Below the pieces are notes generated by a model. It made no database searches and was not told where the DNA came from. It worked only from the letters and a program-made list of their open reading frames with translations. A program made the position numbers and the translations under genes. This document shows, one piece after another, positions 32,325 to 40,449 of a stretch of 64,000 nucleotides of DNA. The stretch's first letter is position 1; the number at the start of each line of letters is the position of its first letter. Where the stretch lies: positions 186,001-250,000 of the forward strand of contig CP064999.1 in the NCBI GenBank assembly GCA_016700115.1, given 5' to 3'. The stretch is from Sphingobacteriales bacterium. Lineage in GTDB: Bacteria > Bacteroidota > Bacteroidia > Chitinophagales > UBA2359.

Positions 32325-32762
32325 ATGCACCAATTGTTACACAACATGCAGCAAAAATGCCGGTTTACCTTAAAACTCAATTCAGTTCCGGATAGTATTA
32401 CCCAAGTAGAACCGTTTTTGCAACAACTTAAAAAGCAGTATAACCTGAGCGATGAAGTGTACTTCAATATGCTGCTTGTACTGACCGAAGCGGTAAACAA
32501 CTCTATTCTTCACGGCAATGGGGCTGACCCCTGCAAAAGGGTAGTTGTAAAGGCCAAACCTGCCAAATCTTCACTCTCTTTTACCGTATCTGATGAAGGA
32601 TGCGGTTTTAATCCCGATAAAATTGCCGATCCCACCACTCCCGATTGTATCTGCAATCCAAACGGGCGGGGCGTTTTTTTAATGAAACAACTTTCCGATC
32701 AACTTCAATATTCGGATGACGGTAAAAAAGTAGAAATCAGGTTTAACCTCACAAATGCCTGA
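32325..32762 (+). CDS. Anti-sigma-type serine kinase / ATP-binding protein (RsbW-like)
   Basis: A 145-residue stand-alone GHKL ATPase domain like RsbW/SpoIIAB. N-box: VLTEAVNNSILHGNG; G1 box: VSDEGCGFNPDKI; G2 box: GRGVFLMKQLSDQL. These bind ATP and Mg2+. Proteins of this type phosphorylate an anti-sigma-factor antagonist or act inside partner-switch or two-component networks. No STAS antagonist or sigma factor gene is adjacent, so the partner is unknown. It starts at ATG (MHQLLHNMQQKCRFTLKLNS) 45 bp after the terminator of the previous gene. Confidence 0.85.
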   Translation: MHQLLHNMQQKCRFTLKLNSVPDSITQVEPFLQQLKKQYNLSDEVYFNMLLVLTEAVNNSILHGNGADPCKRVVVKAKPAKSSLSFTVSDEGCGFNPDKIADPTTPDCICNPNGRGVFLMKQLSDQLQYSDDGKKVEIRFNLTNA

Positions 32763-32873
32763 TTGCTCCTTGTATATTCCCTCTCTGATTTTTCTTAATT
32801 AATTGGGTTTACCTGTTTCGGAACGGGCAGTCGCTTGTTTCGATTTAAATGCATTTTCTTTGTTGTCAAGGTT

Positions 32874-33305
32874 ATGGCTGTTAGTTTCCATTTGATGCCA
32901 CCCATACAATTCCGGCTTTCTGACCGCGCTAAACTCAAGCGCTGGATCAAAACTATCGTTGAAAACCACCATAAATCTTTAGGCGAAACCAGTTTTATCC
33001 TGTGTTCGGATGAATATCTGTATCAAATCAATATGGAATATCTTCAACACAATACTTATACAGACATCATTACATTTGACAATTCAGACAACCCCGGCAT
33101 CATAGAAGGAGATATCTTTATCAGCATTGAAAGAGTTGTTGATAATGCAAAAAAATACGGGGTTTCACCGGACGAAGAGTTAAGACGAGTGGTTGCTCAT
33201 GGCATTTTACATCTGCTCGGTTTTAAAGACAAAAAAACCGAAGAACAAGCGCTGATGCGACAAAAAGAAGAAGAATGTCTGTTACTTTTTAAAAGCCTTT
33301 TGTAA
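32874..33305 (+). CDS. ybeY: Endoribonuclease YbeY (rRNA maturation)
   Basis: A 143-residue metal-dependent RNase needed for 16S rRNA 3'-end processing and ribosome quality control. The core motif is RRVVAHGILHLLGFKDKKTEEQALMRQKEEE: two His ligands lie in HGILH, and an Asp (GFKD) replaces the third His usual in E. coli. The same replacement is common in Bacteroidota. Preceding family segments are SFILCSDEYLYQINMEYLQHNTYTDIITF and GDIFISIERV. The frame reaches back to a TTG at 32835, but the ATG at 32874 gives the normal length. It lies 112 bp after the anti-sigma-type ATPase gene. Confidence 0.94.
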   Translation: MAVSFHLMPPIQFRLSDRAKLKRWIKTIVENHHKSLGETSFILCSDEYLYQINMEYLQHNTYTDIITFDNSDNPGIIEGDIFISIERVVDNAKKYGVSPDEELRRVVAHGILHLLGFKDKKTEEQALMRQKEEECLLLFKSLL

Positions 33306-33647
33306 CAAGTTGGCCTGTTTGGACTACTAATTCGGCAAATTTCTTTTTCGTCAACTCCTTTAAACTACTATGTCAACCCTACCCTTTTTAATTGCCTGCT
33401 TAAGTACTTTGCTTCACTATTGCCGGCTTTACACCACTTAGGTTATAAAACACAATATCAGCTTTTTGATAAGAGTTCGTGTCATTTGCGCGACCTTTGC
33501 AAAATATTTTTGCATAAAAACCGAATAATGCCCACTAAATTAGCAATTTGCACAGATTTTGATAATCCCTCTTTAGTAAGAGCATTTTTTTACTGAAAAC
33601 TATCTACCATAAATACCCACGCCACTCTCTTAAAAACCAATATAGCT
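33306..33647. other. Intergenic region upstream of the TonB-type receptor
   Basis: No gene is supported. It contains an imperfect palindrome TTTGCAAAATATTTTTGCA (near 33494-33513), a possible regulator site or chance feature in AT-rich DNA, and presumably the receptor promoter. Confidence 0.4.
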
Positions 33648-36065
33648 ATGAAACACATTCTTTACTTTCTTTCAGCGCTCCTGTTTTTAACAACCCTGAA
33701 AGCCCAAAACAACCTGAGCGGAAAAATTTTAACGGGAGATAACGAAGATGCCGTAGGAGCGGCCGTAGTGTTGTTATCCTTTCCGGATTCGGTGATGGTA
33801 AAAGGTGCCATCTCTAACCTACAGGGGATTTTTGAATTTAACGATATTGCTGCCGGCAATTATCGTGTAACAGTTAGTTATCTGGGATACGAAAAGTTTT
33901 ACTCCGAAACCGTTTCATTGACCGAATCAACCTCTGCCTTCCGGTTGCCCGATATTACCCTTGTTCAGCAAACCCAAACCCTCAATGCTGTTGAAGTAGT
34001 GTATAAAAAACCGCTCATAGAGGTGTTGCCCGATAAATTAGTGTTTAATGTACAAGACAATATTGCCACAACAGGGGTAACCGCGCTGGAATTGCTCCGA
34101 AAATCACCGGGGGTTGTGGTTGACCGCAACAACAACATCATTTTGCAGGGAAAAGAAGGCGTACAAATTTATATTGATGGCAAGCCCTCGCCACTTAGCG
34201 GACCGGATTTGGCCGTTTGGCTCAATAATCTGCCCTCTTCACAGATTGAAAATATAGAAATCATCACCAACCCATCTGCTCGATTTGATGCTGCCGGTAA
34301 CGCAGGTATTATAAATATTAAATTGGTAAAAGATCGCCGGTTTGGCACCAACCTAACACTGAATACCGGTGTTGGCTATGGCAAGTTTTTTAAAAATGAA
34401 AATTCGTTAAGTTTTAATCATCGCAATCAAGACCTTAATATTTTTAGCAGTTACGGAAATAACTTTGCCAAAAACGAAAATTTCATGGATCTCTACAGAC
34501 AACAAGCTGATACCACTTATGATCAGCGATCTGTTATGATTGACAGCCTTCAAACCCATAACCTTAAAACCGGGGTTGATTGGTATCTCAACAAACGCCA
34601 TACTCTTGGTGCAGTTGCCTCTGCTTTTATTACCAAAAACCGGTTTAACAGTGATGCCATAACCGATATTTCACCGATGATCACAGATATCGTACTTGGA
34701 AAACTTTTAGCAGAAAACAAAACCGACACCCGGCGCAACAATGCCTCGTTTAATTTCAACTACCGTTTTGCCGATACTACCGGTCGTAGTCTTGGTTTAG
34801 ATGCCGACTATGCTTTTTTCAGAAACAGTAACAAAACCTATCAGCCCAATTATTATACAAATTCCGACGAATCGGTTATTCTTACGGAAAGGCTTTATCA
34901 GATGAATACAATAACGGATATTGACATCTATACCTTTAAAACCGATTATGAGCAAGCTCTTTGGAAAGGCACTTTGGGTATTGGCGCTAAGTTTTCGCTG
35001 GTAAAAACAAAAAACGGCTTCAACTTCTTCGACATTTATGACGATGTGTTTTATCCTAATCCTGACAGAAGCAATAATTTTATCTATACCGAAAACATCA
35101 ATGCGCTTTATATCAATTATTCCCGGAAAATTGACAAATGGAATTTGCAAGCTGGATTGAGAACCGAACAAACGAATTCAAAGGGCGAACTGACTGCGTC
35201 TCAACCCAACAACAACAACAATGTTGACCGGCAATATATTGACTTTTTCCCTTCTGGAGGAATTTCGTATCAACTCGATCAGAAAAATTCGCTTAGCCTA
35301 AATTATAGCCGCCGAATTGATCGGCCTACTTATCAGGATTTAAATCCGTTTCAAAGCAAATTAGACGAGCTTACCTATCAACAGGGCAATCCATTTTTAC
35401 GCCCTCAATACACCAACAGCGTATCGGTTAACCATACTTTTAACTATACCCTGAACACATCATTGTCATACAATCACACAAAAGACTATTTTACAGAAAT
35501 TACAGATACTACCGAAACCAACCGAAATTTTATCACCACAAGGAATCTGGGTAGTTTACAAACCCTTAGCGCCAACATCAGCTATCCCTTTGAGTTGTTT
35601 AAATGGTGGAGCGGTTTTGCAAATCTAAACGGCTATACCAACAGATACCTGGCCGATTTCGGCTCGGAAAAAACAATAGACGAAAAAGTCAACGCCTTTT
35701 CAGTCTATATGCAACATACTTTTACCATTACCCCTAAAGCTTCTATTGAACTTTCAGGTTTTTACAACTCTCCTTCTATTTGGGGGGGCACTTTCAGAAA
35801 CAGACGATTTTGGGGAATGGACATCGGCTGGCAACAAAAAATGTTTAGTGAACGAGGAAATCTGAAACTCAGCCTGACCGATATTTTTCAAACCATGCGT
35901 TGGCGTGGAATCAGCGATTTCGCAGGTCTCTATGTTGACGCAAGAGGTGGTTGGGAAAGCAGACAATTGCGTCTGAACTTTAGTTACCTGTTTGGCAACA
36001 ACCAACTTAAAAACGGCGGACAACGCAAAACCGGGCTGGAAGACGAAAAGAACCGGGTGAAATAA
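33648..36065 (+). CDS. TonB-dependent receptor, outer membrane beta-barrel family
   Basis: An 805-residue outer-membrane protein. Signal peptide MKHILYFLSALLFLTTLKAQ; a carboxypeptidase-like regulatory domain (NLSGKILTGDNEDAVGAAVVLLSFPDSVMVKGAISNLQGIFEFNDIAAGNYRVTVSYLGYEKF, about 20-95); a plug domain (VTALELLRKSPGVVVDRNNNIILQGKEGVQIYIDGKPS, then SARFDAAGNAGIINIKL); and a barrel of the OMP_b-brl_3 type (NYSRRIDRPTYQDLNPFQSKLDELTYQQGNPFLRPQYTNS) with repeated N-rich strands. The N-terminal SprB-like part is absent. This subclass often takes up unknown ligands and is not always TonB-coupled. No SusD partner is nearby, and the arsenic operon downstream is on the other strand. Confidence 0.92.
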   Translation: MKHILYFLSALLFLTTLKAQNNLSGKILTGDNEDAVGAAVVLLSFPDSVMVKGAISNLQGIFEFNDIAAGNYRVTVSYLGYEKFYSETVSLTESTSAFRLPDITLVQQTQTLNAVEVVYKKPLIEVLPDKLVFNVQDNIATTGVTALELLRKSPGVVVDRNNNIILQGKEGVQIYIDGKPSPLSGPDLAVWLNNLPSSQIENIEIITNPSARFDAAGNAGIINIKLVKDRRFGTNLTLNTGVGYGKFFKNENSLSFNHRNQDLNIFSSYGNNFAKNENFMDLYRQQADTTYDQRSVMIDSLQTHNLKTGVDWYLNKRHTLGAVASAFITKNRFNSDAITDISPMITDIVLGKLLAENKTDTRRNNASFNFNYRFADTTGRSLGLDADYAFFRNSNKTYQPNYYTNSDESVILTERLYQMNTITDIDIYTFKTDYEQALWKGTLGIGAKFSLVKTKNGFNFFDIYDDVFYPNPDRSNNFIYTENINALYINYSRKIDKWNLQAGLRTEQTNSKGELTASQPNNNNNVDRQYIDFFPSGGISYQLDQKNSLSLNYSRRIDRPTYQDLNPFQSKLDELTYQQGNPFLRPQYTNSVSVNHTFNYTLNTSLSYNHTKDYFTEITDTTETNRNFITTRNLGSLQTLSANISYPFELFKWWSGFANLNGYTNRYLADFGSEKTIDEKVNAFSVYMQHTFTITPKASIELSGFYNSPSIWGGTFRNRRFWGMDIGWQQKMFSERGNLKLSLTDIFQTMRWRGISDFAGLYVDARGGWESRQLRLNFSYLFGNNQLKNGGQRKTGLEDEKNRVK

Positions 36066-36142
36066 TTAGTTAAACCATATAATCCCCCTTACCTCATTTT
36101 CAGGTTTAAGGAAATTTATTCCCGAAATAATATAACTCGAAC

Positions 36143-36187
36143 ATAACTCTTTGCTACCCTCATCCCCTTTGGGTAGCAAAGAGTTAT
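36143..36187. terminator. Perfect 17-bp stem between convergent genes
   Basis: Arms ATAACTCTTTGCTACCC and GGGTAGCAAAGAGTTAT pair fully around an 11-nt loop. It lies between the ends of the receptor gene (plus) and the arsenic operon (minus), so it can serve both transcripts, although there is no long T run on either side. Confidence 0.55.
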
Positions 36188-36218
36188 CTGCTTTACCACT
36201 TTTATGAAAAAAAACAAA

Positions 36219-36857
36219 CTACTTACTAAGGTATTTCCAAATTATAACGGCCGTTGCCGCTCCGGTTACAGGGGCAAACAAATAGAGCCATAAATGTTCC
36301 ACATGTGTTGAAACTATTGCAGGAGCTAACGACCGTGCAGGATTCATAGATGCCCCGCATATTGGACCGGCAAACATTGCTGCCAATAATACAACAGCAC
36401 CGATAGCCAATCCTGCAAACATCCCCTGTTCTTTTGAGCCGTGAGATACATTTAGTATTACGAGCATCAAAAAGAAAGTGAGAATAAACTCAAGAATAAA
36501 AGATTGCATTTCACTGCCTGCCGGAAGCGATGCACCCAATAGCCGGTTGTCCGGAAACAGAAACCGAAGTAAGATGCTTGCTGTAATTGCTCCGATAATC
36601 TGACTTGTGATGTATGGTATCAACTTTTTTACCTCAAATTTTTTGGCAAAGGCAAATGCAATTGTTACCGCCGGGTTAAAATGAGCTCCGGAGATATTTC
36701 CTAAAGCATAAATCATGGACATAACGATTAAACCAAACGTAATAGCAATCCCTGTATGGGTGATTTCTCCATTTGATTGCTGGTTAATGATTATGGCTCC
36801 TGTGCCACAAAACACAATGGCAAAAGTTCCTATAGCTTCAGCTATACATTGTTTCAT
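36219..36857 (-). CDS. Aquaporin / MIP family channel of the ars operon
   Basis: A 212-residue membrane channel with six predicted transmembrane helices and the two MIP signature loops HFNPAVT (about 59-65) and SMNPARS (about 173-179). It starts MKQCIAEAIGTFAIVFCGTGA. In several bacteria, MIP proteins encoded in ars operons (AqpS) export trivalent arsenic made by ArsC down its gradient. This is the last gene of the arsR-arsM-arsC-aquaporin operon, its ATG overlapping the arsC stop by 4 nt, so an As(III) efflux role is the natural reading. There is no arsB or acr3 pump in the window. Solute selectivity cannot be proven from the sequence. Confidence 0.86.
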   Translation of the reverse strand: MKQCIAEAIGTFAIVFCGTGAIIINQQSNGEITHTGIAITFGLIVMSMIYALGNISGAHFNPAVTIAFAFAKKFEVKKLIPYITSQIIGAITASILLRFLFPDNRLLGASLPAGSEMQSFILEFILTFFLMLVILNVSHGSKEQGMFAGLAIGAVVLLAAMFAGPICGASMNPARSLAPAIVSTHVEHLWLYLFAPVTGAATAVIIWKYLSK

Positions 36858-37267
36858 AGATTTTCGTCAACAAATGTTTTACAATACGTTTTAATCATTT
36901 GCCTGACTGTTCTGAATTGCAATTGAATTTCTTCTTCAGTACCTTGTGCTTTGGCCGGGTCAGGAAAATTGCAATGGAATTTTTTGGCGTTTGATGGAAA
37001 GAAGGGGCAACGTTCTTTTGCATTGTCGCAAACTGTTATGACAAAATCAAAATCAATGTGCCGGTATTCTTCAAGGTTATTTGAAGTATGCTCTGAAATA
37101 TCAATGCCATCTTCTTTCATGGTGACTATGGCACGGGGATTTACGCCATGCGTTTCTACACCTGCACTGTAAATCTCTGCTTTGTTTCCGGCAAAGTATC
37201 TCAGATAACCTTCTGCTATCTGACTGCGGCAACTGTTGCCTGTACACAATACTAAAACTCTTTTCAT
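36854..37267 (-). CDS. arsC: Arsenate reductase, low-molecular-weight phosphatase type
   Basis: A 137-residue reductase converting arsenate to arsenite with thioredoxin or related thiols. The P-loop CTGNSCRS (catalytic Cys 8, Arg 14 in the CX5R motif) sits directly at the N-terminus, the second Cys is in FVITVCDNAKERCPFFP, where the pair C...C could form the disulphide relay, and the acid is in NFPDPAKAQGT. The frame extends to 37288, but the ATG at 37267 (MKRVLVLC) is preferred because it is the family's usual start; the extension overlaps arsM. Gene order arsM-arsC-aquaporin with overlaps supports a common transcript. Confidence 0.93.
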   Translation of the reverse strand: MKRVLVLCTGNSCRSQIAEGYLRYFAGNKAEIYSAGVETHGVNPRAIVTMKEDGIDISEHTSNNLEEYRHIDFDFVITVCDNAKERCPFFPSNAKKFHCNFPDPAKAQGTEEEIQLQFRTVRQMIKTYCKTFVDENL

Positions 37268-37275
37268 GGTAATTT

Positions 37276-38112
37276 TTAGCTGCAACAATCAGAACCGCAG
37301 CATTTTTTTGGTTTTTCTGCATATACGGTTACGCTGAATATGCCGGTGTTACCTGTTTTAAAATTTTCAACCTGTTCTTCGTTCAGGTAGTTATTTAAAA
37401 TATCATCAGGTATTATAATCGGCTTTTCATTTTGAACTGTTACGTTAGTAAAACCATTTGCAGCAATCAATTCCAGATAGGTTTCTTTTTGTATTGCCCC
37501 TGAAACACATCCAACATACATTTCAGCGTCTTTGCGCAATACATCAGGTAAGTTGCCAATTAACACCACATCTGAAATACTGAAATGCCCCCCGGGCTTT
37601 AACACCCTGTATATTTCTTTGAACACTTTGTCTTTGTTGGGCACCAGGTTTAAAACACAGTTGCTTACTATAACATCTGCAACGTTTGAATTTACCGGCA
37701 TGTTTTCAATATCTCCCAATATAAATTCAACGTTATTAAAATTTAATTTCACTGCATTGCTTATAGCTTTTTCAATCATGGCCGGGGTAAAGTCAATACC
37801 AATTACTTTGCCTGCTTCACCGGTTTCTGCCCGGGCAATAAAGCAATCATTTCCTGCTCCGCTGCCTAAGTCTATGACCGTATCACCCTTTTGAATTTTG
37901 GCAAACTGGGTGGGTAAGCCACAACCCAACCCTAAATCGGCTTCGGGATTGTAACCGTTCAACGTGGTATAATCATCGCTCATGATATTGTACACTTCAG
38001 TACTGCAACAAGTGGATCCGCAACAGGATGATTCGTTGGTTTCCTTGTCTTGTAAGGCTATCTCACTGTATTTCTGTCTTACCATTTTTTTGGTTTGTTC
38101 TTCTGTTTGCAT
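37276..38112 (-). CDS. arsM: Arsenite S-adenosylmethionine methyltransferase
   Basis: A 278-residue methyltransferase that methylates As(III) to less toxic or volatile forms. The SAM motif I is VIDLGSGAGNDCFIA, followed by GIDFTPAMIEKA. The three cysteines used for arsenite are all present in their family contexts: GLGCGLPTQ, SNCVLNLVPN and YVGCVSGAIQ. Extra Cys clusters lie at both ends (SSCCGSTCCSTE near 29-40 and KKCCGSDCCS at the C-terminus), possibly for metalloid capture. It follows arsR, and an operator-like sequence lies about 25 bp upstream of its start. The 3' end is 9 bp before the chosen arsC start. Confidence 0.95.
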   Translation of the reverse strand: MQTEEQTKKMVRQKYSEIALQDKETNESSCCGSTCCSTEVYNIMSDDYTTLNGYNPEADLGLGCGLPTQFAKIQKGDTVIDLGSGAGNDCFIARAETGEAGKVIGIDFTPAMIEKAISNAVKLNFNNVEFILGDIENMPVNSNVADVIVSNCVLNLVPNKDKVFKEIYRVLKPGGHFSISDVVLIGNLPDVLRKDAEMYVGCVSGAIQKETYLELIAANGFTNVTVQNEKPIIIPDDILNNYLNEEQVENFKTGNTGIFSVTVYAEKPKKCCGSDCCS

Positions 38113-38136
38113 GTTTTGTGATTTTTTTGTTTAAAA

Positions 38137-38158
38137 ATATTATCGTAATATGCCGATG
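38137..38158. promoter_or_regulatory. Candidate ArsR operator upstream of arsM
   Basis: A 22-bp site beginning ATATTATCG and ending CGATG lies between arsR and arsM. It agrees with the site upstream of arsR (38520-38541) at 19 of 22 positions. The conserved sequence, its location and the regulator gene between the copies support an operator; binding has not been shown. Confidence 0.65.
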
Positions 38159-38176
38159 ATTTTTGGCAAAAAAATA

Positions 38177-38509
38177 TCAGCAACATTTAGCTGCTGATAT
38201 ATGAAAACTTACAAATAATTCATTCAATTTGGACTGAGCTAAATTCCACTCTTTTTCATCAATACAATAACAAACTTTAGCACCTTCTATATCGCCTTTA
38301 ATTATCCCCGCTTTCTTCAATTCTTTCAAATGCTGGGATATTGTACTCTGAGACAGCGGCAATTCGTCCACAATATCGCCACAGATACATGATTGCTTTT
38401 GTATGAGCAATTTCAAAATAGCCACTCTTGCCGGATGCGACAAGGCCTTCGCGTATTTTGCTACGCTGTTATCATTTACTGAAAACACTTCTGACTTTGT
38501 TACACCCAT
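38177..38509 (-). CDS. arsR: ArsR-family metalloid-responsive repressor
   Basis: A 110-residue winged-helix repressor that releases DNA when arsenite binds. Helix-turn-helix: LSQSTISQHLKELKKAGIIKGDIEGAKVCYCI. Just before it, in SCICGDIVDELP, two Cys spaced as CxC lie where ELCVCDL binds As(III) in the family, and a Cys pair at the C-terminus (AAKCC) may add ligands. It is the first gene of the operon and has a candidate operator upstream (38520-38541) and another after it (38137-38158), implying autoregulation and control of arsM-arsC-aquaporin. Confidence 0.94.
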   Translation of the reverse strand: MGVTKSEVFSVNDNSVAKYAKALSHPARVAILKLLIQKQSCICGDIVDELPLSQSTISQHLKELKKAGIIKGDIEGAKVCYCIDEKEWNLAQSKLNELFVSFHISAAKCC

Positions 38510-38519
38510 AGGTTTGAGA

Positions 38520-38541
38520 ATATTATCGCAATATTACGATG
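38520..38541. promoter_or_regulatory. Candidate ArsR operator upstream of arsR
   Basis: A 22-bp sequence starting ATATTATCG, 10 bp before the arsR start, closely matches the site before arsM (19 of 22). The inner part contains the near-palindromic CGCAATATTACG core. Confidence 0.68.
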
Positions 38542-38774
38542 GGTTTTTAAACTAACCAAATTTATTTTCCTGTTTACAAAAAAAATTTTTCCATGTTCAT
38601 ACATTTTTAGTCACAAATCGTTGAATATCAGGCACATACATTATTACGAAGGCACTGCATTTTTTTGTAGATTTGGTGTGTCAGTCCATTGCCGCCCTAA
38701 GCGTTGGCAGATCTTGTTTGATTCTATGTAGTTTTTGCAAGCACTAAATACTACTGCCTGCTCTTGTGTTTCAA

Positions 38775-39866
38775 TCAGATTGAATTATTTTTTGGTTTAA
38801 CTTTTGATTGATATCGAATATCTGAACCACATAAAGTGCTTAAACAGATTACCAAATCTGAAGTGTGCAAAGAAAGTACACTTTCATAATCATCTTTGCG
38901 ATAGCCTCCAAACAGAGATAATGTCAGGGGTATTGGACGTTTTAGTTTTTTATCAAGTTGCCCTATCCATTTGTAAAAAATATGACAGCATTCTAACCAT
39001 TCCTCTGTATTTACCTGACCTCCTAAATCATCATCTTTATGACTATCAGCGCCGTGTGCAAACACAAGGTAGTGAAGTTCATCTTTTAAGATTTTCTGCT
39101 CTAAAAATTCCAAATTGCGTTCTAAATCAGTAATATAATTTTTACCATAACCATAAAGATTGACATTACAACCAACCGGAATAGCTTTGTCTAAATCTTT
39201 TACATAGCTATAGCTATCAGGAATTGAATTGCCATAATGTCCATCTAAATCCAAATAAGCACCACTAAAACCAAATTCAGAATAAATCTTCATAGAGGCA
39301 ATGACCTGGCCGCTAAAAGAGCAAAAGCTACGCCCTCCTGACGGTGTGGCGTGATGAAATCCGCTGGTAGGACTAAAGGTGATTTGCTGAGGTTCTAAAA
39401 TGCTTTGCCTGATTGCGTGATAAAGAGAAGAATTGGTATAAGTCAAACTTTCTAAAAACTGTTCACTCCATGTTAACCCATTATATTCACAAAATGGCTT
39501 CAAGCCCGCAAACATTGCTTCTACATAATTGCCATGATGTGCAATCAGAAAATCTTCATGGCTAAACGGCATGAAATTTTTCTCTATTTCAAAGTAACTT
39601 ATCAATTCATTGGTTTTTAAATATTCCATTAGCAGCTTTGGTTTTAAAGGCGACCTGGAATAGTTGCTTGCACTATCTATTTCAAGAACTTGTTTTTCGT
39701 TGAAAAAAGTTTTTATGGTTGAACTTCTATTCATAGCATCAAAATATTTGGTTTGGGTAATTTGCCGATGGCTTATGTTTGGAAGAAGGCAAATATTAGC
39801 ATCTCCACCCATATCAAGGTACAGCGAAGGTACAAAATTTTGATAAACAAACGATATGTAACACAA
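38775..39866 (-). CDS. Histone-deacetylase-fold amidohydrolase
   Basis: A 363-residue enzyme of the arginase/deacetylase superfamily, which includes bacterial acetoin-utilisation and acetylpolyamine hydrolases. The active-site set is complete: H171-H172 in SGFHHATPSGG, D206, D208 and H210 in YLDLDGHYGNS, D274 in FAHGADSHKDDDLGG, and the FGGY near LFGGYRKDD for the transition-state Tyr. Zinc ligands are D208, H210 and D274. The N-terminal block SRSPLKPKLLMEYLK and FSHEDFLIAHHGNYVEAM fits the family. The first 45 residues are unlike it, so an internal start such as the ATG coding MNRSSTIKTFF (M45) is possible. It has no operon partner; substrate unknown. Confidence 0.85.
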   Translation of the reverse strand: MCYISFVYQNFVPSLYLDMGGDANICLLPNISHRQITQTKYFDAMNRSSTIKTFFNEKQVLEIDSASNYSRSPLKPKLLMEYLKTNELISYFEIEKNFMPFSHEDFLIAHHGNYVEAMFAGLKPFCEYNGLTWSEQFLESLTYTNSSLYHAIRQSILEPQQITFSPTSGFHHATPSGGRSFCSFSGQVIASMKIYSEFGFSGAYLDLDGHYGNSIPDSYSYVKDLDKAIPVGCNVNLYGYGKNYITDLERNLEFLEQKILKDELHYLVFAHGADSHKDDDLGGQVNTEEWLECCHIFYKWIGQLDKKLKRPIPLTLSLFGGYRKDDYESVLSLHTSDLVICLSTLCGSDIRYQSKVKPKNNSI

Positions 39867-39953
39867 AACAACAATAAAATAAAAACAGCCTAAGCCCTTT
39901 AAAAGTAAGGGGTCAAGTTTTTTTGTCAGTTTGTAATTGTTTGTCTTAGCTAC

Positions 39954-40196
39954 TTATGCTTTCAACTCTATTCCCAGGTCTCCAATCCTATGGCGAAAAT
40001 AAACTAATTCTGATGCCTCACAAGGAGGATTATGTTCAAAATCCTTCATCCCACAAAAATATTGATAGTAAAGGTATTCAGCCCATTGTTCCACTACGGA
40101 TTCGTCTGACAAGTTGCGTTTAAGTTTAAGTAGTCCGCCCATCAGACGAATTGGTTTGGCAGGTCGGCCAATATCATTTGAATATATAGGACTAAA
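39954..40196 (-). pseudogene. IS5/IS1182-like transposase N-terminal remnant
   Basis: Read from 40196 the frame gives SNDIGRPAKPIRLM followed by GGLLKLKRNLSDESVVEQW and YYQYFCGMKDF, then SELVYFRHRIG: this is the typical N-terminal domain (DUF772) of IS5-type transposases. A stop at 40197-40199 interrupts the frame upstream, and the catalytic part is missing. It is a degraded insertion relic between the deacetylase and TPR-CHAT genes. Confidence 0.75.
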
Positions 40197-40449
40197 CTAC
40201 CGCTCTAACACCTCCCGATTTATAACAGATGATAAAACATACAAAGGTTGTCGGTCATTGAGCATATCTCTCAATGAAAAGTATAGGTTACCCTCTCCAG
40301 AGTTAACTTTTTGGACAACATAAATTGCAAGTTTTTACTTCTAAATTTACGCAATCTTGCAATTATTTCATAACTTTTTAGACACTTTTTGCCTTATTTT
40401 TAAGGCGTTAACATGTTCTTAAGCGACAACTAACTCATAACTAATCCCC

